A stretch of DNA of 64,000 nucleotides, taken from assembly GCF_029601685.1 (NCBI RefSeq), contig NZ_JARRIR010000009.1:1-64000 (forward strand), in the 5' to 3' direction. This DNA is from Metarhizobium sp017305935. Its GTDB lineage: Bacteria; Pseudomonadota; Alphaproteobacteria; Rhizobiales; Rhizobiaceae. The position numbers were made by a program, and so were the translations under genes. Shown here piece by piece: positions 25,770 through 34,297 of the stretch. The notes under the pieces are model-generated. The model saw only the letters and a list, made by a program, of their open reading frames with translations, searched no databases and was not told the origin of the DNA. Position 1 is the stretch's first letter; every line of letters starts with the position of its first letter.

Positions 25770-26120
25770 CTAGAGATGGCCGAGAATATTGACCAGCCGC
25801 CCGAAGGGATCGCGCACGAAAAAGCGACGCACGCCCCAAGGCTCGACCGCCGGGCCGTATTCGAAGGCGATGCCGGCCTCGCGCATCCCTTCCTCGACGG
25901 CATCGAGATTATCGACCTCGATCGACAGATCCGGCACCGGCGTTCCCGAGCCGCCTTCCGTGGCGATGCTGAGCTGCGGCATCGACTGCCCCGTTCCGGC
26001 GAAGGTGACGATCCAGCCGTGATCCATGACGATCTCCATGCCGAGCAACTCGCCATAGAAGGCTTGCGCCGCCTGCACATCCGTGGCGGCGATATTGGCG
26101 ACGACCCGTCTGACGACCAT
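25770..26120 (-). CDS. VOC (glyoxalase/dioxygenase superfamily) protein
   Basis: A 116-residue single VOC fold: MVVRRVVANIAATDVQAAQA start with AAGGAGA, FYGELLGMEIVMDHGW, then the second beta-alpha-beta unit with VEPWGVRRFFVRDPFGRLVN. No complete set of glyoxalase I metal ligands is obvious, so the reaction is unknown. It is divergent from an ArsR-type regulator across 101 bp, which suggests it is controlled by that regulator. Confidence 0.85.
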   Translation of the reverse strand: MVVRRVVANIAATDVQAAQAFYGELLGMEIVMDHGWIVTFAGTGQSMPQLSIATEGGSGTPVPDLSIEVDNLDAVEEGMREAGIAFEYGPAVEPWGVRRFFVRDPFGRLVNILGHL

Positions 26121-26221
26121 GAAATCTCCTTTTGTCGCGAGATATCGGCACCGCAACGCGAAAATCGCTGCACTGCACAATTCCGCTTGCCTGTGGGGTC
26201 AGTTTATCCTAGCTTTCGCCC

Positions 26222-26482
26222 ATGTCGACCTACGATCCCTTTGCCGCGATAGCCGATCCTCACCGGCGCCACCTGCTGGAGGAATTGCGTCGCGCGCCGC
26301 GCACGGTCAATGATCTGGCGAAGGGATTGCCGATCAGCCGCCCGGCGGTGTCGCAGCATCTGAAGGCGTTGTTGGATTGCAACCTGGTGCAGGTGACGGC
26401 GGAAGGGACGAAGCGGATTTATTCGGTCAACAGGCCGGGCTTCGATCGGCTCAACCTCTGGCTCGACCAGTTCTGGTCGTAA
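26222..26482 (+). CDS. ArsR-type winged-helix transcriptional regulator
   Basis: An 86-residue HTH protein: MSTYDPFAAIADPHRRHLLE, recognition-helix segment LAKGLPISRPAVSQHLKALL, and the wing LVQVTAEGTKRIYSV. It has no cysteines in the metal-site positions of ArsR/SmtB, so it belongs to the non-metal group often paired with VOC/AHSA1 genes. It is divergently arranged with the VOC gene. The 189-bp gap after it holds nothing recognisable. Confidence 0.88.
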   Translation: MSTYDPFAAIADPHRRHLLEELRRAPRTVNDLAKGLPISRPAVSQHLKALLDCNLVQVTAEGTKRIYSVNRPGFDRLNLWLDQFWS

Positions 26483-26671
26483 GGGTCTCCCCGACGCCAC
26501 GACCAGAACCCTTGTCGCGACCGGCACTACAGCCGCCGGTCAATCATGTCTCGCAACCTTTTTCATGTCCCTGGGTTGCGCTCGAAGTGCGGCCAGACCC
26601 TGTACGCGAATGCGATTTCAAGCAGTCTGACCGAACCTCATGAGATGGGATGAAAGGAAAGAAGGCAATCT

Positions 26672-26845
26672 TTAGTGCGTCGAGCCTCTCAAACGCTCGA
26701 TTTCATCCTTCAGCCGCAGCTTACGACGCTTCAGATCGGCGATTTCGCCGTCGTCGATGGAGGGAGATGTCATGGCAAGGTGCAGTTGCTCCTCCAGCGC
26801 ACCATGCTTTTTCTGAAGCGATTCAAGATGAGCCTGAATGGTCAT
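26672..26845 (-). CDS. DUF465 (YdcH-like) small protein, 57 residues
   Basis: A short gene, MTIQAHLESLQKKHGALEEQ, with GEIADLKRRKLRLKDEIERL near the C-terminus: the DUF465/YdcH pattern of two antiparallel helices. In-frame stop at 26672. It is divergent from a second DUF465 gene 220 bp away. The function is unknown in this family. Confidence 0.82.
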   Translation of the reverse strand: MTIQAHLESLQKKHGALEEQLHLAMTSPSIDDGEIADLKRRKLRLKDEIERLRGSTH

Positions 26846-27065
26846 TTGTCACGTCCTTCCTTTTATTCTCCGGCCCCCGATGGCACCGGTTAACGACAGG
26901 AGTGTGACATGAACTTCCGTCATTGTCGAAGGCGAAATGAAGGCGCTTACGCGGCAAATTCGTGAAGAAGGATAACTTCCCGTTACCGGTATTTGATGAT
27001 AGGAGCTTGCGAAAAGCATCGGCAAATCGGACAGTGGCGGTCCGATACGAAATGGGGACTGTTTG

Positions 27066-27269
27066 ATGGCGGATCAGGAACAAGCGGACATCAGGCTGAT
27101 GGTGGCGCGGCTTCGCCAGGAGCATGAGGACTACGATGCCGCGATCAATGCGATGATCGCCACTGGATGCGAAGCCTTGCGAATCCAGCGGATGAAAAAG
27201 AAGAAGCTGGTGATCAAGGACAAACTGAGCAAGCTCGAGGACCAGATCATCCCCGACATCATCGCCTGA
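27066..27269 (+). CDS. DUF465 (YdcH-like) small protein, 67 residues
   Basis: MADQEQADIRLMVARLRQEH start and the conserved MKKKKLVIKDKLSKLEDQII ending match DUF465. An ATG at 27066 is used; an in-frame TTG one codon upstream is not. It is 24 nt upstream of purE and probably cotranscribed with it. The divergent neighbour is a paralogue with little sequence identity. Confidence 0.83.
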   Translation: MADQEQADIRLMVARLRQEHEDYDAAINAMIATGCEALRIQRMKKKKLVIKDKLSKLEDQIIPDIIA

Positions 27270-27293
27270 CGGTTTTTTTTCGAGAGGCCCCTC

Positions 27294-27794
27294 GTGACAG
27301 CAGCAGATACGCCCCCGGTCGCCATCATCATGGGAAGCCAGTCCGACTGGGAGACGATGAAGAATGCCGCCGACACGCTGGAAGCGCTCGACATCGCCTA
27401 TGAGGCGCGCATCATCTCCGCCCATCGCACGCCCGACCGGCTGATGCGCTTCGCCAAGGGGGCACGCGACGAAGGCTTCAAGATCATCATCGCCGGTGCA
27501 GGCGGGGCTGCCCACCTGCCGGGCATGGCAGCCGCCATGACGCCGCTGCCGGTCTTCGGCGTGCCGGTGCAGTCGCGGGTGCTGTCGGGCAAGGACAGCC
27601 TGCTCTCCATCGTTCAGATGCCGGCCGGCATTCCGGTCGGAACCCTGGCGATCGGCAAGGCCGGCGCCGTCAATGCCGCCCTGCTCGCCGCCGCCGTGCT
27701 GGCGCTGCAGGACGACGATCTCGCCCGCCGCCTCGACGACTGGCGCCAGCGCCAGACCGACTCGGTCGCCGAATACCCCATGGACGAAGTTTGA
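27294..27794 (+). CDS. purE: N5-carboxyaminoimidazole ribonucleotide mutase
   Basis: A 166-residue enzyme of purine synthesis, converting N5-CAIR to CAIR. Starts at GTG 27294 with GAGAGG upstream. Motifs: IIMGSQSDWETM, ISAHRTPDRL, GAGGAAHLPGM and GVPVQSRVLSGKDSLLSIVQ, all expected for class I PurE. Its stop overlaps the purK ATG (TGATG), so the two are translationally coupled. Confidence 0.96.
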   Translation: MTAADTPPVAIIMGSQSDWETMKNAADTLEALDIAYEARIISAHRTPDRLMRFAKGARDEGFKIIIAGAGGAAHLPGMAAAMTPLPVFGVPVQSRVLSGKDSLLSIVQMPAGIPVGTLAIGKAGAVNAALLAAAVLALQDDDLARRLDDWRQRQTDSVAEYPMDEV

Positions 27795-28852
27795 TGACAA
27801 CCAAGACGATCGGAATCATCGGCGGCGGCCAGCTTGGCCGCATGCTGGCCATGGCGGCCGCGCGGCTGAATTTCCGCACCATCATCCTGGAGCCGCAGGC
27901 CGATTGCCCCGCCGCCCAGCTCGCCAACCGCCAGATCGCCGCCGCTTATGACGATCCCGCCGGCCTCGACGAACTCGCAGCCGCCTGCGACGTCGTCACC
28001 TATGAATTCGAAAACGTGCCCGTCGCCGCCGCCGAGCGGCTGGCCGCCCGCGTGCCCGTCTATCCGCCGCCGCGCGCCTTGGAAGTGGCGCAGGACCGGC
28101 TGACCGAAAAGCGCTTCATCAACGATTGCGGCATTCCCACCGCCCGGTTCCACGCCATCGACAGCCAGGCTGATCTCGATGCTGCACTCGCCGATTTCGG
28201 CGGCCAGGGCGTGTTGAAGACCCGCCGCCTCGGCTATGACGGCAAGGGCCAGAAGGTGTTCCGCTCCGCCGCCGACGACGCGGCCGGCGCCTTCGCGAGC
28301 CTTGGCTCGGTGCCGATGATCCTCGAAAGCTTCGTCGCCTTCGAGCGCGAACTCTCCGTCATCGCCGCCCGTGCCCTCGACGGCAAGGTGCGCGCCTTCG
28401 ATCCGGCGGAAAACGTTCACCGCAACGGCATCCTCCACACCTCGACCGTACCCGCCAACGTGTCGGAGGCGACCGCCGAGGCGGCACGCGCCGCAGCAGC
28501 AGCGATTCTCGGCAAGCTCGACTATGTCGGCGTCATCGGCATCGAGTTCTTCGTGCTCGCCGATGGCGGGCTGGTCGCCAACGAAATGGCGCCGCGCGTC
28601 CACAATTCCGGCCACTGGACGGAAGCGGCCTGCGTCATCTCGCAATTCGAGCAACATATCCGCGCCGTTGCCGGGCTGTCGCTCGGCAATCCCCGCCGCC
28701 ACTCCGATTGCGTGATGCAGAACCTGATCGGCGACGACATCGACGTCCTGCCGCAATGGCTCGCCACCGACGACACGCTGGTGCATCTCTACGGCAAGAC
28801 CGAGGCGCGGCCGGGCCGCAAGATGGGTCATGTCACGACGCTGAAGAGGTAG
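27794..28852 (+). CDS. purK: 5-(carboxyamino)imidazole ribonucleotide synthase
   Basis: A 352-residue ATP-grasp enzyme that makes N5-CAIR from AIR, ATP and bicarbonate. Starts MTTKTIGIIGGGQLGRMLAM; the in-frame TTG before it is not used. ATP-grasp features: LKTRRLGYDGKGQKVF (about 137-152), EVNxAPRxHNSGH-type segment seen as NEMAPRVHNSGHWTEAA, and LYGKTEARPGRKMGHV at the C-terminus. It is coupled to purE. Confidence 0.96.
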   Translation: MTTKTIGIIGGGQLGRMLAMAAARLNFRTIILEPQADCPAAQLANRQIAAAYDDPAGLDELAAACDVVTYEFENVPVAAAERLAARVPVYPPPRALEVAQDRLTEKRFINDCGIPTARFHAIDSQADLDAALADFGGQGVLKTRRLGYDGKGQKVFRSAADDAAGAFASLGSVPMILESFVAFERELSVIAARALDGKVRAFDPAENVHRNGILHTSTVPANVSEATAEAARAAAAAILGKLDYVGVIGIEFFVLADGGLVANEMAPRVHNSGHWTEAACVISQFEQHIRAVAGLSLGNPRRHSDCVMQNLIGDDIDVLPQWLATDDTLVHLYGKTEARPGRKMGHVTTLKR

Positions 28853-28902
28853 GGCCGACCCCTAGAGACCGTGCATTTCCGGCGAAAACTGCCGGGCGGC
28901 GG

Positions 28903-28931
28903 TTGACACAAGGGTAAGGGCGGGTTATCTG
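28903..28931 (+). promoter_or_regulatory. Strong sigma-70 promoter of rpmJ
   Basis: TTGACA, a 17-bp spacer and TATCTG lie about 95-120 bp upstream of rpmJ. This is the best sigma-70 match in the window. Transcription would start near 28938. Confidence 0.75.
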
Positions 28932-28942
28932 CACGCCACCTG

Positions 28943-28966
28943 AAAGCCCGTCCGAGACGGGTTTTT
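28943..28966 (+). terminator. Terminator-like hairpin in the rpmJ leader
   Basis: CCCGTC-CGA-GACGGG followed by five T. It could end purK transcripts, but it lies about 10 nt after the predicted rpmJ start site, so it may instead act as an attenuator or a 5'-stabilising hairpin. Confidence 0.6.
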
Positions 28967-29024
28967 GAACTGAAGAATACGGGCGAATGTGAATTCCCCC
29001 TAGCCAACATTGCGGATCAGAAAA

Positions 29025-29150
29025 ATGAAGATCAAGAACTCTCTGAAGTCGCTCAAGGCTCGTCATCGCGAGAACCGTCTGGTTCGCCGCAAGGGCCGGG
29101 TGTACATCATCAACAAGCTGAACCCGCGCTTCAAGGCCCGCCAGGGCTGA
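29025..29150 (+). CDS. rpmJ: 50S ribosomal protein L36 (zinc-free type)
   Basis: A 41-residue protein: MKIKNSLKSLKARHRENRLV through RRKGRVYIINKLNPRFKARQ plus a final glycine. It is the type-B (YkgO-like) L36 with the Cys/His zinc ligands replaced. It lies in a short transcript with its own strong promoter. Confidence 0.93.
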   Translation: MKIKNSLKSLKARHRENRLVRRKGRVYIINKLNPRFKARQG

Positions 29151-29250
29151 TCGCACGGTCTCGAATAAGACAGGTGGGCGCAGGCTCACAGTGTTGTGCA
29201 ACAGCAAGATTTCCTTTGATCTTCTGAAATGGCGGGTTACCATACCCGCC

Positions 29251-29856
29251 ATGTGCATTTTTACCCCTTCGCGGTTGCTGCTGGCCCTGACTCTGCTGGC
29301 CGCCCCTCCGGCCCTGGCCGCGGAAAACACCAAGCCGGATGTCATCGTCGAACAGCCGCTCGGCGAGGAACGCCCCGCCGACCGGCTGAATGCGCTTTTC
29401 ACCCAGTTGAAGCGTGAACGCGATCCGCAGGCCGCCGAAGGCATCGCCAACCGCATCCGCCTTGAATGGAGCGATTCGGGCAGCGCCACGGTCAATCTGC
29501 TGATGCAATGGGCCGACAAGGCCATCGCCGAGAAGCGCAACGCCGCCGCCCACGATTTTCTCGACCAGGCCATCGCTCTGAAACCGACCTTCGTCGAAGG
29601 CTGGAACCGCCGGGCGACGCTGAACTACATTGCCGGCGATACACGCAAGGCCATGGCCGATATCAACCGCGTGCTGACGCTGGAGCCGCGCCATTTCGGA
29701 GCGCTGGCCGGCATGGCCGCAATCCTGACCGAGTCGGGCCATGATGCACTGGCGCTGAAGGCCTGGGAGCAATTCCTGACCATCTATCCCGCCGACCGCA
29801 ACGCGCAGGAACAGGTGCAGACGCTGAGCGAAAAGCTCGCCGGCAGCCGGACCTGA
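29251..29856 (+). CDS. Secreted TPR-repeat protein
   Basis: A 201-residue periplasmic protein: signal peptide MCIFTPSRLLLALTLLAAPP with cleavage near ALAAE, then three or four TPR units (about residues 85-195, e.g. AAAHDFLDQAIALKPTFVEG and MADINRVLTLEPRHFGALAG). The start is the ATG at 29251, which sits at the edge of a 9-bp inverted repeat and lacks a good ribosome site; upstream GTG/TTG codons give a worse N-terminus. It is followed 22 nt later by the alpha/beta hydrolase, so they are likely in an operon. Confidence 0.82.
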   Translation: MCIFTPSRLLLALTLLAAPPALAAENTKPDVIVEQPLGEERPADRLNALFTQLKRERDPQAAEGIANRIRLEWSDSGSATVNLLMQWADKAIAEKRNAAAHDFLDQAIALKPTFVEGWNRRATLNYIAGDTRKAMADINRVLTLEPRHFGALAGMAAILTESGHDALALKAWEQFLTIYPADRNAQEQVQTLSEKLAGSRT

Positions 29857-29878
29857 CGCCGCCCGCCGTCCTGCCGCC

Positions 29879-30886
29879 ATGCTCATCATCCTTCTCCTGC
29901 TCATCGTCATTGGTCTGCTGCTGGCCTTCACCCGCTGGAAGACGTCTGTCATCGAGCGGGATGCGCCCGGTATCGGTGAACTGATCGATGTCGGCGGCTT
30001 CAGGATGAATTCCGTGCTGCTGCCGGCTGGACCGGCCGCGGACCTGCCGCCGATCCTGTTCATCCATGGCGCCAGCGGCAATCTGCGCGACCAGCTCTTC
30101 GCCTTTCGCGGGGCGCTGCAAGGCCGTGCCGACCTGCTGTTCGTCGACCGCCCCGGCCATGGCTATTCAGAGCGTGGCGGCCCGGAAAATGGCTTTCCCG
30201 ATGGTCAGGCCGACGCCATCGCCCGTCTGATGGGCAAGCGCGGCATCGACAAGGCAATCATAGCAGGCCATTCTTTTGGCGCGGCGATCGCCGCCAGCTT
30301 CGCGCTGAAACATCCCGATAAGACGCTCGGCCTGCTCTTCCTCGCGCCGGCGACGCATCCTTGGCCCGGCGGCATCGCCTGGTATTATCGGATCGCCAGC
30401 ACGCCATGGCTCGGCTCATTGTTCGCCCGCCTGTTTTCCCTGCCCGCCGGCCTGGCGATGCTGGATGCGGCGACCAACGCCGTCTTTGCCCCCAATCCGC
30501 GCCCGGCCGATTACGACGAGAACACTGCCCCGCAACTGGTGCTGCGCCCTAAGACCTTCGTCTACAACGCCATCGATATCGCCAACCTCAACATCTATGC
30601 CGCCCGCACCGCGCCGCTCTATGGCGATATCCGCACGCCTGCCGTGATCGTCACCGGCGACCGCGACGATATCGTCGCCGTCGAAATCCATTCCCACGGC
30701 CTCGCCGTCAGCATTCCCGGCGCGAAGCTGCTCACCGTCCACGGCCTCGGCCATAAGCCGGATTACGTCACCACCGGCCTTGCAATCGCCGCCCTCGAAT
30801 GGATCGCGGGCCATCCGGTCGATCTGGCGGCGGCAAGGGCTGAAGCCCAGCAGGAAGTACTCTCGGCCACGTCCATCTGCCGATAG
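29879..30886 (+). CDS. Alpha/beta hydrolase, membrane-anchored
   Basis: A 335-residue serine hydrolase. An N-terminal hydrophobic helix (MLIILLLLIVIGLLLAF) anchors it to the inner membrane. Fold motifs: oxyanion-hole FIHGASGNLRDQ, nucleophile Ser in IAGHSFGAAIAA (about residue 130), acid Asp in VTGDRDDIV and catalytic His in VHGLGHKPDY. The substrate is unknown. It shares a transcript with the TPR gene and ends in a bidirectional terminator. Confidence 0.87.
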   Translation: MLIILLLLIVIGLLLAFTRWKTSVIERDAPGIGELIDVGGFRMNSVLLPAGPAADLPPILFIHGASGNLRDQLFAFRGALQGRADLLFVDRPGHGYSERGGPENGFPDGQADAIARLMGKRGIDKAIIAGHSFGAAIAASFALKHPDKTLGLLFLAPATHPWPGGIAWYYRIASTPWLGSLFARLFSLPAGLAMLDAATNAVFAPNPRPADYDENTAPQLVLRPKTFVYNAIDIANLNIYAARTAPLYGDIRTPAVIVTGDRDDIVAVEIHSHGLAVSIPGAKLLTVHGLGHKPDYVTTGLAIAALEWIAGHPVDLAAARAEAQQEVLSATSICR

Positions 30887-30887
30887 A

Positions 30888-30920
30888 GAAAAGCCCCCGC
30901 CGATCCGGCGAGGGCTTTTC
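30888..30920. terminator. Bidirectional terminator between hydrolase and pyk
   Basis: GAAAAGCCC...GGGCTTTTC outer stem around a CGCCG/CGGCG inner stem. It has A-run/T-run flanks for both convergent transcripts. Confidence 0.85.
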
Positions 30921-30942
30921 GCGTCAGGGTCTTGCAGACGCC

Positions 30943-32382
30943 TCAGATGCCCGTCAAGCCATCCGGGCCGATATAGGCGATGCGCAGCATGTTGGTGGCG
31001 CCGGGGGTTCCGAGCGGCACGCCGGCGGAAATGATGACGCGGTCGCCCGGTTTTCCAAAGCCTTCGTTGGCGACGATGCGGCAGGCGCGGTTGACCATGT
31101 CGTCGAGGTCGGTCGCATCCTCGGTGACGACGCAATGCAAACCCCAGACCACCGACAGTCGGCGCGCCGTCTTGACGATCGGCGACAGCGCAATGACCGG
31201 CACCTGCGGCCGCTCGCGCGAGGCGCGCAGGCCGGTCGTGCCCGAGGAGGTGTAACAGACGATGGCCGCCGATTTCAGCGTCTCGGCGATCTGGCGGGCC
31301 GCCAGCGAGATCGTGTCGGCGCCGGTCGCTTCCGGCTGGGCGCGCTGGGCATAAATGATACCGGGATAATGGATGTCGCGTTCGACGGTGCTGGCGATCG
31401 ACGCCATCATCGAAACGGCTTCGACCGGATAGGAGCCGGAGGCCGATTCGGCCGAAAGCATCACCGCATCGGCGCCTTCGAAGACGGCGATGGAAACGTC
31501 CGAGACTTCGGCGCGGGTCGGCACCGGCGCCGAGATCATCGATTCCAGCATCTGGGTGGCGACGACCACCGGCTTGCCGGCGCGGCGGCAGGAGCGAATG
31601 AGCTGCTTCTGGATGCCGGGCACCGATTCCAGCGGCATTTCGACGCCGAGATCGCCACGCGCCACCATCAGCGCGTCCGAAAGTTCGATGATCTCCTCGA
31701 TGCGCTCCAGCGCTTGCGGCTTCTCGATCTTCGACATGACGCCGACGCGGCCGCGGGCGATCTTGCGCACTTCGGCCAGATCGTCCGGACGCTGCACGAA
31801 GGAGAGCGCGACCCAGTCCACATCCTCGGTGGCGAGCACGGCGTCGAGATCGACGCGATCCTTGTCGGTCAGGGCGCCGACGCCAAGCAGCGTATCGGGC
31901 AGGCTGACGCCCTTGCGGTCGGAAATGCGCGTGCCGGCGACGACCGTGCAGACGATGCGCTTGCCGTCGCATTCCACGGCGGTCAGGTGCAGCTTGCCGT
32001 CGTCGATCAGCAGGCGGTGGCCGGGCTTGACCGCCTCGAGGATTTCCGGATGCGGCAGAAACACACGGGTCGCATCGCCCGGCGTCTCGTCATTGTCGAG
32101 CGTAAAGGTCTGACCGACCGTCAGATCCGCCTTTCCCTCGGCGAATTTCCCCACGCGCAGCTTCGGCCCTTGAAGATCGGCGAGAATGCCGATCGGGCGG
32201 CCGGAACGGGCCTCGACGGCGCGGATGCGCGTAATCAGCGTGCGCATCAGCTCGTGGCTGGCATGGCTCATATTGATGCGGAACAGATCCGCGCCCGCCT
32301 GATGCAGCTTTTCGATCATCGCCTCTTCGGACGAGGCAGGGCCGAGGGTGGCGAGGATCTTTACTTTGCGGTTCCGCTTCAT
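30943..32382 (-). CDS. pyk: Pyruvate kinase
   Basis: Makes pyruvate and ATP from phosphoenolpyruvate and ADP. The 479-residue product starts MKRNRKVKILATLGPASSEE. Motifs: FRINMSHASHE, LADLQGPKLRVGKF, the catalytic Lys in MSKIEKPQALERIEE, VARGDLGVEMP and the domain C/allosteric part ending IAYIGPDGLTGI. The start codon overlaps the stop of the upstream DUF1036 gene (ATGA), a conserved rhizobial pairing. The family is usually a tetramer with allosteric control; effectors cannot be read from the sequence. Confidence 0.96.
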   Translation of the reverse strand: MKRNRKVKILATLGPASSEEAMIEKLHQAGADLFRINMSHASHELMRTLITRIRAVEARSGRPIGILADLQGPKLRVGKFAEGKADLTVGQTFTLDNDETPGDATRVFLPHPEILEAVKPGHRLLIDDGKLHLTAVECDGKRIVCTVVAGTRISDRKGVSLPDTLLGVGALTDKDRVDLDAVLATEDVDWVALSFVQRPDDLAEVRKIARGRVGVMSKIEKPQALERIEEIIELSDALMVARGDLGVEMPLESVPGIQKQLIRSCRRAGKPVVVATQMLESMISAPVPTRAEVSDVSIAVFEGADAVMLSAESASGSYPVEAVSMMASIASTVERDIHYPGIIYAQRAQPEATGADTISLAARQIAETLKSAAIVCYTSSGTTGLRASRERPQVPVIALSPIVKTARRLSVVWGLHCVVTEDATDLDDMVNRACRIVANEGFGKPGDRVIISAGVPLGTPGATNMLRIAYIGPDGLTGI

Positions 32383-32855
32383 CAATTCTGGCTTTCTTGC
32401 GTGGCTGGGGTATCGGAAAGCTGAACCATCCAGCTTCCCTGCCGCCCCGTGTCGTATTCCTTGAAGCCCATCTGTTGATAGCCGCGCGCAAAGCAATCCT
32501 TGACGCCGACGATCTTGAACTCGTTTTCGGCAACGCACATGTTGATGTCGCCCGTCCAGCGCCCGCCGCGCGCCGCATCCTCCGCATAGAGGTAATAATA
32601 GCGCGACTGCAACTCGCCCTCGATCAGCGTGGCGCAGGTCGTCGCCGGCACCTGCCACCAGCCCTCTGACACCCAGCCGTCCTTGGCGCGGTAACCGATG
32701 GCGACGCCCACCAAATTCTGGGTGCCGTTGCACACCCTGAACTCGGCATGGGCCACGTCAGCGAAGAGAAAGGGAAGGACGACAGCCGGGACGGCATATG
32801 CCAGTCGTCGAACGGATCGAAGTTTCAAACCGGCAAAAAGCGCAAATCTGTTCAT
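32382..32855 (-). CDS. DUF1036 family secreted protein
   Basis: A 157-residue exported protein: signal peptide MNRFALFAGLKLRSVRRLAY ending in the DVAHA cleavage site, then a DUF1036 domain with EFRVCNGTQNLVGVAIGYR, GWVSEGWWQVPATTCATL and YYYLYAEDAARGGRW. It has five cysteines in the mature part, four of them likely in disulphides. Start at 32855 is chosen for GGAAG at proper spacing; ATG 32891 also fits. It is cotranslated with pyk, which is curious for a periplasmic protein; its role is unknown. Confidence 0.85.
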   Translation of the reverse strand: MNRFALFAGLKLRSVRRLAYAVPAVVLPFLFADVAHAEFRVCNGTQNLVGVAIGYRAKDGWVSEGWWQVPATTCATLIEGELQSRYYYLYAEDAARGGRWTGDINMCVAENEFKIVGVKDCFARGYQQMGFKEYDTGRQGSWMVQLSDTPATQESQN

Positions 32856-33061
32856 CACGGCTTCCGTCGGGACTCCATGGTTATTCGTCATCCTGCTTTC
32901 TTGCGCTGCCCGGCCGGGAAAGTCAACGCGACTCTAATCGATTATATTTTCATCGCCGCCCCCGTTGCAAGGCCCGGGAAAGGCAGGAAGCCCATTCGCG
33001 GCCTTGCACGGCAGGCCTGCCCATGCGATCAACGGGCAACGAATCCGGCACACGGTCGCGA

Positions 33062-33874
33062 ATGCAAAACGTCCAATCCTTCGAAATCCTACCCGGCAAT
33101 GATGACACCGGTTTGATCCTGCTTGCCGATCACGCCACCAATCGCCTGCCGGAGCGCTATGGCAGCCTCGGGCTGCCGCCAGAGGCTTTTGCCCGCCATA
33201 TCGCCTATGATATCGGCATCGAAGGGCTGACCCGGGCGCTGTCGGCCTCGCTCGGGGCGCCGGCGGTGCTGAGCTGCTTTTCGCGGCTGCTGATCGACCC
33301 CAATCGCGGCGAGGACGACCCGACGCTGATCATGAAGATTTCCGATGGCGCCATCGTGCCCGGCAACCATCCGATCACGCCGGAGGAATGGAATTACCGG
33401 CTGGCGACCTATCACCGCCCCTATCACCAGGCCGTTGCCCGCACCATCCGCGCCGTCGAGGCAAGGACCGGCAAGGCGCCGCTGGTCCTGTCGTTGCATT
33501 CCTTCACGCCCTTCTGGAAAGGCGTGCCGCGCCCCTGGCATGCCGGCATTCTCTGGGACAGCGATCCGCGCGCTGCCGTCGATCTCATCGCCCGGCTGCG
33601 GGCTGATGACAGCCTCGTCGTCGGTGACAACGAGCCCTATGACGGGGCGCTGAAAGGCGATACCATGTATCGTCATTGCATGATGCGCGGCATTGCGCAT
33701 GCACTTCTGGAGGTGCGTCAGGATCTGATAGCCGACGCGGCCGGCATCGCCGCCTGGGCGGAGCGCCTGCGTCCGATCTTCGCGGCGATGACCGCCGATC
33801 CGGCGCTGCATGAATACCGGCGGTATCCGTCGCGCACCGGCCCCTACGACATCGATTACGGAGATGCGCCATGA
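33062..33874 (+). CDS. N-formylglutamate amidohydrolase family protein
   Basis: A 270-residue zinc hydrolase-like protein. Motifs: LLADHATNRLPERYG (about 20-34), AYDIGIEGLTRALS, SRLLIDPNRGEDDPTLI, SLHSFTPFWKG and VGDNEPYDGALKGDTMY, typical of the FGase family. The start MQNVQSFEILPGND is used. The substrate may not be N-formylglutamate; no other hut genes are here. It overlaps the DUF1244 gene by 4 bp (ATGA), a conserved alphaproteobacterial pair. Confidence 0.87.
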   Translation: MQNVQSFEILPGNDDTGLILLADHATNRLPERYGSLGLPPEAFARHIAYDIGIEGLTRALSASLGAPAVLSCFSRLLIDPNRGEDDPTLIMKISDGAIVPGNHPITPEEWNYRLATYHRPYHQAVARTIRAVEARTGKAPLVLSLHSFTPFWKGVPRPWHAGILWDSDPRAAVDLIARLRADDSLVVGDNEPYDGALKGDTMYRHCMMRGIAHALLEVRQDLIADAAGIAAWAERLRPIFAAMTADPALHEYRRYPSRTGPYDIDYGDAP

Positions 33875-34176
33875 GCGAGCTACACAAGGACCAGCAGACG
33901 GAATTCGAGGCGGCCGCCTTCCGCCGGCTCGTCGCGCATCTGCGCGAACGCGCCGACGTGCAGAACATCGACATGATGAATCTCGCCGGCTTCTGCCGCA
34001 ATTGCCTATCGAACTGGTATCGCGACGCCGCCCTCGAAGCCGGCGTCGAGATGAGCAAGGACCAGTCGCGCGAGCATGTCTACGGCATGCCTTACGAGGA
34101 CTGGAAAGAACGCTACCAGCGCGACGCCACCGAAGCGCAAAAGGCTGCCTTCGAGGAAAACAAGCCCCGCGACTAG
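33871..34176 (+). CDS. DUF1244 family protein
   Basis: A 101-residue protein, MSELHKDQQTEFEAAAFRRL, with the family segment FCRNCLSNWYRDAALEAGVE and HVYGMPYEDWKERYQ. The CRNCL motif may bind metal. It is translationally coupled to the FGase-like gene. Function unknown. Confidence 0.88.
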   Translation: MSELHKDQQTEFEAAAFRRLVAHLRERADVQNIDMMNLAGFCRNCLSNWYRDAALEAGVEMSKDQSREHVYGMPYEDWKERYQRDATEAQKAAFEENKPRD

Positions 34177-34297
34177 GCAAATACGGCATCCGGGCCCTTG
34201 ACCTCGGCCCCGCTTCGCGGCAGGTCAGCGGCCGGGATGCGAACCCGCGCGTGGGCCACCGCGCCGGGCCGGAAGGATTAATTCAAGAGGACACGAG

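Noticed and set aside
26902..26970. Short ORF of 18 codons starting near 26909
   Set aside because: Too short, no conserved features, and it lies in the promoter region between two DUF465 genes.
26823..27800. 325-codon minus-strand frame across the DUF465 genes and purE
   Set aside because: Overlaps purE and two DUF465 genes in antisense; the real short minus-strand gene at 26672-26845 is in another frame.
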